A stretch of 64,000 bases of DNA from Magnolia sinica (taxonomy: Eukaryota; Streptophyta; Magnoliopsida; Magnoliales; Magnoliaceae): contig NC_080575.1 of NCBI RefSeq assembly GCF_029962835.1, forward strand, positions 42,508,336 to 42,572,335. Reading direction: 5' to 3'. The notes beneath the pieces are model-generated. The model did no database searches. It had not been told where the DNA came from and was given only the letters and a program-made list of their open reading frames with translations. Below are positions 56,395 to 64,000 of this stretch, piece by piece (the stretch's first letter is position 1; the number at the start of each line of letters is the position of its first letter). Made by a program: the position numbers and the translations under genes.

Positions 56395-57843
56395 GAATGG
56401 AAGCAGGCGGTTCAAAGAGGAGGAAGCCACCACGCCCTCCGATGGATGTCGTCCTTTCCTCCGGCCAAGGATAAAAGTGACGAGGAAGAAGAGGAAGACC
56501 TTTAAGGCCGAGGATGTTCCAGCTGCAGCCATGAATCCAGCCGAAGTCGCACCCATCATGGCCCCAACCGAAGCCGTACATACCGCGGTCCCTCCCGAGG
56601 TCACTCTTGCCATTGTGCTGACCCCTGCTCCTGAGGCACGAGCTCCTGAAGCCCCTGTCGGAGTCGAGCCTATCACCATCTCGTCGCCTTCTGCAGAGCA
56701 CCAAGCCCTTGAGGCTTCACCTTCGGCGGTCGCGGGTCTTAGAGAGAGGTAGTAGGAGAGACTCCTGATACGGCTACCTCTGCACAATTCGTAGCCCCCA
56801 AAGTTGCCATTGAGGCTGAGTTCTTAGCCGGCCGACATGAAGCCCTTGCTCTTGTCGGGTATGCCACCACACCCGAGGCTGCTGCTCAAGCTTCCGCGGC
56901 CAGTGAGGTTGGAGGAACTTCTAAGCCAGCTCTAGAAATTCTGTCTCATGGTTATCACATGGCTTTGCTGAACCCATGGGTGGCCAAGTATGTCCCAGAG
57001 TCGAAGATAGTCGAAATGCTCTCGTGAGGCTACGTCAGCTTCCTAAATGATTATGCAGTAGTCTGCTACTAATCGCTGTCGATGATTGTGGAGGTGAAGG
57101 AGAGGTTGAAGGAGATGGAACGGCTCGAGGCAGAGCAGCCCAATTTTATGGTCAAGAAGGCAGAACAAGAAGCAGAGCGGGATAAATTTGTGGTGGAGAA
57201 GGGAGAGCAAGAGGCACGGAGGGCAGAGCTCGAGAAAAAGCTGGAGGCTTCAGCCACGGAGCGAGAGGAACTGAAAAAGGCGGCTGCAGAGGGTAAAGCA
57301 AGGGAACTTGCGCTCCAGGACGAGGTCAACCAACTCCGGGCTCGCTTGGACATTGTCGACCCCGAAATCAGGCGTCTGCGCAGGCTAAAAAGGACTTGAA
57401 ATTCAGGATAGCGGAGGCCGAGTCGTGGCTCAAGGATGCGAAGGGCAGACTCGAGATGGAGCAGCGGATGGCTGCAGACTAGTTGGCCCAGCAACGCATT
57501 GTCCTTGAGGCTACGACATCTGCAAACTGGGTAGCACTACGGGATGAGCTCGAGGCTCGAGTGGCCTCGCAGGCTGCCACTTCCTTAGCTGAATACAAGG
57601 ATTCAGTTGAGAGTGCCAAGGAGCTAGACAAATTGTATTACTTCGGCTATGACATAGGCTTCGATGCTTACAAGGATTCATTTGACCCTTGACCTCGATG
57701 CTCTTATGACAGACAATGCCGTGAATGCTGAACCGGCTACGGCTGGTGAGCCTGATAGTGATGACCGGGTCTCGACAAACGAGCCTGAGAACGTCCCCCT
57801 ATCGCCGAAGCCGCTCCTGACGCTTAGCCCCCTAACTCGGTAG

Positions 57844-58364
57844 CTCGTCCCTCTACTCGAAGGGAATGAAACTTGTACTCTTTTTTTTTTTACAATGTGG
57901 ATGGATAATTTTTTGATCAATGATGATTACTTGGAAAATGGCTTGTTCGCATGTGTTGATTGTTGTGATGATTTTTAGATGTTAATATTTAAGGACCGAC
58001 ACCTAAGGGGCCAACCCGCCCCCCCCCCGCGCACGAATGGCGTGCTCAGTCGTTTTCGTCGATTTGTCGTTGCATGAAAAGCCAACCCCCTTTTCAAGGT
58101 ATTGGGTCATCTCCGGGCTTTTTCCCTGCCTATGAGGGGATCCCTATGTAGATTTTCATGGGTTTAATGTCCCAACCCTTTCTTGAAGGGATCGGTCCGT
58201 TAAGTTAGCCTCTGCTTGCGAGAGGTAATTTCTTCCGTTTGTAGATAATCCAAGATGAATTGTGCAAGTAGACGATGTAGAAAAAGAACTTTTATTAGAG
58301 GCCTTAAGAGGCTAGTAGCTTCGAGCAGTACATTTATTAAGGGCCTTCAGCGGCCTGTAGATTT
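57844..58364. other. spacer between the convergent 3' ends in TE-D
   Basis: The opposite-strand gene ends at 57843 and integrase (minus strand) at 58365, 521 bases apart; in TE-A the distance is 503. The spacer has T and C homopolymers (57880-57890, 58018-58028) and no frame. Confidence 0.5.
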
Positions 58365-59560
58365 TTACGAATAGTAGATCTTCAAGTGCTCAACATTCCA
58401 GGGATGGGGGAGTTGATGTCCCTCGAGGTCTTCCAAATGATAGGAGCCTGACTGGGTCGATCTGACCACATGGTAAGGCCCCTCCCAGTTGGGCCCGAGT
58501 GTCCTAGCCCCCGGTTCTGCCGTATTTTGAAAGACGCGACGGAGGACCAAGTCCCCTCGTCAGAACCACCTTGTCTTGACCCTTGAATTGTAGAATCGTG
58601 CCACTTGATGATGCCTAACAACAACTCGGAGTCAGGAGATATCCCTAGCTTCTTCGAGCAAGTCGAGGCTTGCTGCGATCTGCTCTGCGTTCTGATCTTC
58701 CTGGAAGTTTCTGACCCTAGCCATTGGGAGGCTGATCTCAAATGGGACGATTGCCTCCGAGCCATAAGACAACGAAAAGGGGGTCTCCCCAGTAGACGAC
58801 TGGGCTATAGTCCTATAGGCCTAAAGGACGAATAAGAGCTCTTCTAGCCAGTTACCTTTCGCTTTTTCTAACTTTGTCTTAAGATGGTGCTTGATGACTT
58901 TGTTCACGGCCTCCACCTGTCCGTTGGACTGCGTATGCCGAGGTGGGGAATAAGCGTTCAAGATGCCAAGGCAAGGAATAGGCTTTCGAGATGCCGAGCC
59001 CCCTGTACATGCCTCTGAACTTATCATTGTCGAACCGCTTGCTGTTGTCAGAAACGATGGTGAGCAAGATTCTGAACCGACAGATGATATTCTTCCAGAC
59101 GAAGCCAATCACTTTCTGTTTGGTGATCTTGGCTACGGGCTCGGCCTCAGCCCATTTATTAAAGTAATCGACTACCACAATAGTAAACTTCACATGTCCT
59201 TTCCCTATGAGAAGAGGTCCAATGATGTCAATCCCCCACTGAGTGAACGGTCAGGGCCCAATCATGGGGGTCATTTCTTCTATGGGCTACCTCGGTATTA
59301 CCGCAAACCTCTGACACTTGTTGCACCTTCGAACATAATCTTTCGAGTCTTCTCGAATGGTTGGCCAAAAGTACCCTTTACGGAGTATCTTCAGTGCCAA
59401 GGCTTGACCACCCGAGTAATTTTTGCAAATGCCCTCATGAATCTCATGTATCACATAGTCTGCTTCCTCTGGTCGGAGGCATCTGAGGTAGGCCTGTGAG
59501 TGCCCCATTTAGTTCCTCATCCAAGACAATATATCGGGCAGCTCTGATCTTTAGGCGTTG
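58365..59560 (-). pseudogene. pol: TE-D integrase
   Basis: From the N-terminus (right): 'AYLRCLRPEEADYVIHEIHE' with 'CNKCQRFAVIP' gives the HHCC zinc domain (59287-59500). The core has 'IVVVDYFNKWAEAEPVAKIT' (59110-59190) and, in other frames, 'HTQSNGQVEAVNKVIKHHLK' (58860-58940), which holds the catalytic Glu. The end 'RTLGPNWEGPYHVV' and 'PWNVEHLKIYYS' stops at 58365. Stops and frameshifts are present. Confidence 0.88.
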
Positions 59561-59659
59561 AGCCTCCAATTTATCCTGAGGGACCTCACCAGACACAAGG
59601 TAGTTATAGATCAAGTCCATCCAACTTGGGGTAGTTTCCACCGGGTTGACTACTTCCTG

Positions 59660-60230
59660 ATCTATTCAGTCGATGCTCGGGCTTTCCATGAATTCTATGG
59701 GAATGATCCGAGAAATCTTTCCTTCCATGGCCGAGGCTAACCGTACGAGGGTGTCGGCCCAAGAATTCTCTGCCCTCGGAATCTGGCTAATGATGCAACT
59801 CCAGAATTTTTCTATCAATTTCCTAGCCTCGGCCAGATAGGCCACCATCCTTGTTTCCTTGGCTTCATACTCGGTGGAGATATGGATCACCACAAGTTGG
59901 GAATCACATCGCACTTCAAGGGACTGAACCCCAGACTGGCCGTCAGTCTGAGTCCCGCCAACAGGGCCTCGTGCTTTGCTTTATTATTGGAGGCTCTGAA
60001 ACAGAGCCTGATGGCATACTGAATAGTCATGGAGTCGAGTGCGACCAGGACGATTCCCGCCCTAGCTCACTTGACATTGGACGATCTGTTGAAGGACCCA
60101 CTTCTGTTCCAGCTCCATATCCTTGGTAGGCGAAGGAATGGGTGGGGTTGTGAGAGCTGCTTCTGCTTCAGTATCGGTATTCGGGATGGTAAACTCGGCT
60201 ATGAAGTCAGCCACAGCCTAACCCTTGATT
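59660..60230 (-). pseudogene. TE-D second, archaeal-type RNase H
   Basis: 'RSSNVK' then 'ARAGIVLVALDSMTIQYAIR' and 'FRASNNKAKHEALLAGLRL' (about 60090-59950), then 'QSLEVRCDSQLVVIHISTEY' (59860-59925) and 'PRAENSWADTLVRLASAMEG' (59710-59780). The YVDGSSN motif kept in TE-A is damaged here to NRSSN, so the first catalytic Asp is Asn. Marks the element as Tat lineage. Confidence 0.82.
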
Positions 60231-61720
60231 ACAGTTCTCGGACAATATTGGATATTGAACTCCCTGAGTTCTATCGCCCATTTCATTAGTCGTCCAAAGA
60301 TATCTAGTTTCTGAAGGACTTGCCTGAGGGGGGAGTCGGTCAGGATGATGATAGTGTGCGCTTGGAAGTATGGGCGCAGCCTCCGTTCTGAGAATACCAA
60401 ACTATGCGTCAGTTTCTTCATGCTTGGGTACCTGGTCTTGGCAGGTACCATTGCTTTGCTTACATAGTAAACGGGATACTGCTTGCCTCCTACTTCCCTG
60501 ATGAGTGCAAAACTGACGGTCGAGGCAGAGACTGCTAGGTACAAGAGTTGGGGCTCGCCCTCTTCTGGTTTCGACAGCAAGAGAGGCGAACCTAGGTATT
60601 GCTTTAGCTGTTGGAACGCTTACTCGCATTCCGAGGTCCACTCTGCTTTCTTGTGACCTTTTAATTGCTGGAAAAAAGGGAGACATTTGTCTGTTGCTCT
60701 AGAGATGAATCGACCGAGCGCTGCTACTCAGCCAGTCAGACATTGGATCTCCTTCGTTGTTCGAGGCGATCTCATATCGAGCAGTGCTTTTATCTTCTCA
60801 GGATTTGCCTCGATACCTCTCTAGTTAACCTGAAACCCAAGGAACTTGCCTGAACCAACCCCAAAGACACACTTGGCCGAGTTTAGCTTCATGCGGTACA
60901 CTCGGAGGATTGAAAATGTCACCCCGAGGTCTTTAAGGTGGTCGGATGCTATGACGCTCTTGATGAGCATGTCATCAATGTAAACTTCCATTGTCTTACC
61001 TATCTACTTGGCAAACATCTGATTCACCAATCTTTGGTATGTCGCCCCAGCGTTCTTTAGGCCAAAAGGCATGACACGGTAACATTAGAGGCCTTTGTCG
61101 GTGATAAAGGTAGTCTTCTGCCTATCTGGGGAATGCATCGGGATCTGATTGTACCCGGAATAGGCATCTAGGAAGGAGAGTCGTTCGTGCCCAGCCATGC
61201 TGTCCACCAGCTGATCGATCCGTGGTAGAGGGAAGCTATCCTTAGGACAGGCTTTGTTCAGGTCCAAGTAATCTACACAGACCTACCACTTCCCGCTTGA
61301 TTTCTTCACCAGGACCACGTTGATGATCCAGTCTGGGTAATGTATTTCTTCGATGAAGCCGACACTGAGGAGCTTGGAGACTTCATCGGCTATAGTTACG
61401 TACCTCTCAGCATTGAACACTCTCCTCTTTTGTTTCACTGGTTTGGGATCCAGATCTACGTTCAGTCTATGGACCATGACATCGGGAGAGATGCTCGGCA
61501 TATTCTCGTGCAACCACGCGAAGACGTCCCTGTGTTGTTGTAGGAACATCGACAACTGAGATCTTTGCTCAGAATTCAGCAAAGACTCGAGCAGAACAGT
61601 TTTGCTTAGGTTAGCTTCCTCAAACGGGATGGTCTCTAAGTTCTCAGGGGGATCTTCTGTGGTATCGAGGACGTTGATGGTGAGGGCATGCTTCACTGAC
61701 CCTTTTCTCACAGTTATCAC
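60218..61720 (-). pseudogene. pol: TE-D reverse transcriptase and RNase H
   Basis: 'VDLDPKPVKQKRRVFNAERY' and 'GFIEEIHYPDWIINVVLVKK' start RT (61283-61500). 'MDLNKACPKDSFPLPRIDQL' and 'LSFLDAYSGYNQIPMHSPDR' (61085-61267) hold the first catalytic Asp. YIDD is kept at 60971-60982 (MEVYIDDMLIKS). RNase H follows: 'YPVYYVSKAMVPAKTRYPSM', 'FSERRLRPYFQAHTIIILTD' and 'WAIELREFNIQYCPRTVIKG' (60218-60580). Overall the best-kept pol in the window, but with stops. Confidence 0.9.
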
Positions 61721-61750
61721 ATAGCATTCCTGAGCTTCACACTGGTCCCC

Positions 61751-62380
61751 TTAAAGGTATCCAACCCCACCTTTACCTGGAAACTTCATCATCAGATGGT
61801 ATATGGACACAACCGTCCTTGTCGCGTTAAGGGAAGGTCGGCCCAGAATGACATTGTGCACTGATGGCACATTGACAACGAGAAAGTCCACGAGAAGTGT
61901 TACTTGATGCTGTCCTTCTCCTGCCATTACAGGAAGAGCGATGGCTCCCTCGGAGATCACTTTATCTCCGGCAAATCCATAAAGAGGGTTTTTATGGGTA
62001 TGAGGCGTGACCTTTCAATCCCCATCTTCTCGAATGCTTCAGAATAGATGACATCGGCACAGCTTCCAGTGTCAACTAGGATACGATAAACTTTGTGGTT
62101 AGCTATGGTCATAGTCATCACGAGGGCATCGTCGTGCGGATGCTGGATTCCATGCGCGTCATCCTCTGTGAAAGTCAAGTTAGAGGGTCTTACTAGGAGT
62201 TCTTTCCTAGGCCTCTCGGCCAGATGGATGTAGTGCTTGGGGTCTGAACTCCGAGTGTGGGCCTTACGGGCCCTATTCAAGTTGCCTCCACTGGAAGAGC
62301 TGCCATAGATAGTGCAGATCTTGGCAGGTTCTTCCGCAGCTTTGTTCGGTCGTTCTTCTTTCCGAGCTGTCTTCTCTTCC
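61751..62380 (-). pseudogene. pol: TE-D protease
   Basis: 'VYRILVDTGSCADVIYSEAF' (62030-62090) carries the DTGS active site. 'ISEGAIALPVMAGEGQHQVT' and 'NVPSVHNVILGRPSLNATRT' (61751-61960) follow after one frame change. Active-site residues are intact. Confidence 0.88.
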
Positions 62381-63890
62381 TTGGTGTATTGTTGCAGATG
62401 ACCCCTATGGATAAGGGTCTCGATCTCATCCTTGAGATCCACATAGTCACTCATATTGTGACCGTGGTCACGATGAAACTAGCAGTACTTACGCTTGTCT
62501 CAGTTCTTGGAGTCGATCTTCATGCAAACCGACCAGTTTAGGAGTTTCTGGCCCCTGATGTCCAGTAGGATCTGCTCAAGAGATGTATTGAGGGGAGTGT
62601 AGGAACAAAATTTGCTCTCAAGCTTCCTGCTGGGTCGGCAATCGCAGGTGGCATGATCGTCAGGCCTCTTGCTGGATGATTGAGGCTCTTCGTTCCTTAG
62701 TCGCTTCTCCTTAGAAGACTGTTCAACAACTTGTATATTCATACGAGAGTTGGAGAATTCCTCGACCTTAGTATATTTATGAGCCCTGCTGATGAGTTTG
62801 GCCAAGGTGGTCAGCGGATTCTTCCCGATTGAAAAAGTGAACTTCCCTTCTTTGAGTCTGCTGAACATGGCCGAGAGTGTAATTTTGTCATTATAATCCT
62901 CCACTAATAACGCCTCCTCATTGAAGCGGGCAATGTAATCTTTCAGTGGCTCCTTGTTCCCTTGCTTAAGGGTAAATAGATGGGTAGTAAGCTTTCGACT
63001 CTTCTTACCAGAGATGAACTGGGTAAGGAACAATCCGCTGAGCTCTGCGAAGGAACCGATCAATTTTGGTTTAAGTTGTTGATACCAACTCCGAGGATAT
63101 CCGGAGAGGGTTATGGAGAAGGCTCGACACATCATGACATCTGTGGCCGACTGGATCTGCATCCACGAACGATATGACTCCACATGTTCTGAGGGGTCTC
63201 CGGATCCAGAGAATTGGATGACGGGAGGCATCCTGAACCTCGACGGCATCACCTCATCCATGATTTCTAAGGTGAAGGGAGGCTTGGACTCTTCCATCAT
63301 CGTCTATACTGCAGTTGGGATGGATGTAGATTACTAGTTCCTCTGAAACGCCTTAAACTGGTCACGGAGTTCCTTAAACTGTGCTTCCAAAGGATTCTGA
63401 TTCTCATTTACTGTCTCTTGGGAGGCACTCGCCACCTCAGATGCTCTGCCCTGTCAACCCCTCTCCAGCCGATGGCGGAGGTCGGTGTTGGCTAGAGCCA
63501 TAGTGGCAGACACGTAGGACTGTTTGGCCTCCTGAGGGGGTTCTAGGATTCGGGCGAATCGTTCCTGGGGCACTGCATTGTGTGCAGGGTCGGGAGCTCG
63601 TGCGGATTGCGATTGGGAACCTCTGGCCCGAGAACTGACTTGCTACGGTCGTCCTTCGGGCGTTGGGGTGGCTTCCACCAAGTTGAGTGGTGGTTGCTGA
63701 TTCTATTGTGCCTTCATTCGGCTGATTTCGTCCTTCAACATTTGGACTTTGCAGTGCCTTGCATTTCCCTCCTCGACTTTGAGTCCATTGGGACGGCCCT
63801 ATCGGAGCTAACTCGGTGTGCAGAAGTGAAGAAGACTGGTGTTGCCCGCTAGGTTCGGGCTCCACTGCTATCGCCTTTTTCTTTCTATCG
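62380..63890 (-). pseudogene. gag: TE-D gag
   Basis: A 266-residue open stretch (63300-62500) contains 'SKPPFTLEIMDEVMPSRFRM', 'GDPSEHVESYRSWM', 'MMCRAFSITLSGYPRSWYQQ' and 'ISRAHKYTKVEE', the Retrotrans_gag fold. 'FHRDHGHNMSDYVDLKDEIE' (about 62425-62480) is the Tat knuckle with Tyr in place of the last Cys. The N-terminal part (63440-63890) is in other frames and Gln/Ser/Pro-rich. Confidence 0.87.
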
Positions 63891-63928
63891 CCATTTCCAG
63901 TAAAACCTTCTAGCTTTTTGTTTGCATA

Positions 63929-63944
63929 TCCCACAGACGACGCC
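63929..63944 (-). other. TE-D primer binding site
   Basis: On the minus strand TGGCGTCGTCTGTGGG, six bases from the LTR end (GGCCTCAACA). Same class as the TE-A site TGGCACCGCCTATGGG. Confidence 0.75.
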
Positions 63945-63950
63945 AAAAAA

Positions 63951-64000
63951 TGTTGAGGCCAAAATCTAGACCACCCTCCACTCAATGTAGCGAACCTTCG
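63951..64000 (-). repeat. TE-D 5' LTR (first 50 bases only)
   Basis: Starts TGTTGAGGCCAAAATCT on the plus strand, matching 47751 onward. Compared with the left LTR, a stretch of about 20 bases (cgcaatatctcacaccccac region) is absent here. The rest lies outside the window. Confidence 0.85.

Larger units (their letters stand above)
49265..57843 (+). pseudogene. TE-D opposite-strand gene (antisense to gag-pol), split by a 5.9-kb insert
   Basis: First exon starts MSSNSEEMEEVRRAGSESKP (49265) and is broken at 49467; the sequence resumes in the duplicated copy at 55325. Then come 'SLAEGEIAIFICALQCMLQI', 'IAPGQLVPNSWRILASTFVL' and 'LTPDEFLFLYMAKF' (55655-55870), 'SSNKDWKGKWFWASREWE' (55950-56010), an Ala/Pro-rich linker, a coiled coil rich in Glu/Lys (57082-57690) and an acidic end (EPDSDD...). 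Two introns fit (56064-56142 and 56306-56394). The order of blocks matches TE-A 41583-39577. Function unknown; possibly the PF04195 family. Several stops and frameshifts. Confidence 0.75.
47751..64000 (-). mobile_element. TE-D: Tat-lineage Ty3/gypsy retrotransposon (5' LTR runs off the window)
   Basis: The 3' LTR is 47751-48527; the first 50 bases of the 5' LTR are at 63951-64000. Both start TGTTGAGGCCAAAATCT on the plus strand. Gag-pol is on the minus strand (about 63890 to 58365) with two RNase H domains. A related opposite-strand gene lies on the plus strand (49265-57843). Without the 5.86-kb insert and its 166-bp duplication the expected size is about 11 kb, like TE-A. Same lineage as TE-A but a different family by LTR sequence. 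Confidence 0.92.

Noticed and set aside
63437-63985. 182-residue frame running from the 5' LTR across the primer site
   Set aside because: A translated frame should not begin upstream of the primer site within the LTR. Only its middle overlaps the gag N-terminal region, and mostly in another frame.

Overview
This window is nuclear DNA of a flowering plant, taken from a repeat-dense, gene-poor region. The evidence is a stack of plant LTR retrotransposons (Ty1/copia plus Ty3/gypsy of the Athila and Tat types), a Mutator-like DNA transposon with a FAR1/FRS-type transposase, plant MITEs (hAT-, Tourist- and Mutator-type), and (CT)n, (CA)n and AT-rich microsatellites. I found no intact non-transposon gene, tRNA or rRNA. 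Almost every reading frame carries stops and frameshifts. The species cannot be named from the sequence.

Layout, left to right. 1-2645 is the 3' part of a decayed copia element with its 3' LTR. It sits inside the gag of an Athila-like gypsy element on the minus strand (gag, primer site and LTR, about 2646-4480). 5793-12091 is a 6.3-kb LTR element on the minus strand that shows only a gag remnant. It splits a dispersed non-coding repeat (called R1 here). 12450-13870 looks like a copia-type LTR, and 13985-15030 holds more R1 copies.

15038-44952 is bounded by roughly 0.9-kb inverted repeats and holds a FAR1/FRS-like MULE transposase pseudogene on the minus strand, so I read it as one Mutator-like element swollen to about 30 kb. 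Its left arm contains a solo LTR, a hAT-type MITE (18725-19316) and a Tourist-type MITE (19838-20377). Its transposase gene is split by a Tat-lineage gypsy element (TE-A, 23026-43002, target duplication GCTTT). TE-A's integrase is in turn split by an Athila-like gypsy element (TE-B, 29028-38719, target duplication CGGAC). This gives a three-level nest whose order is fixed by the target duplications.

Right of the MULE come an R1-type inverted-repeat element (44963-45545), a 1.03-kb MULE-type MITE with a 9-bp target duplication (46327-47356), and a second Tat-lineage element on the minus strand (TE-D, 47751 to beyond 64000). TE-D is split by a 5.86-kb non-coding block (49468-55324) made largely of minisatellites and palindromic tandem repeats. 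A 166-bp direct duplication of TE-D sequence flanks that block.

The most interesting biology is in the two Tat elements. Each carries, between pol and the 3' LTR and on the strand opposite to gag-pol, a related gene. In both it has a TATA box about 0.3 kb upstream of the ATG, a conserved 'SLxEGExAIF...AP.QL.PN.WR' domain, and an acidic tail ending about 0.5 kb from the integrase stop. The TE-D copy also has convincing intron borders. Extra antisense ORFs are known in Tat elements; the shared promoter layout and introns seen here make this the best lead in the window.
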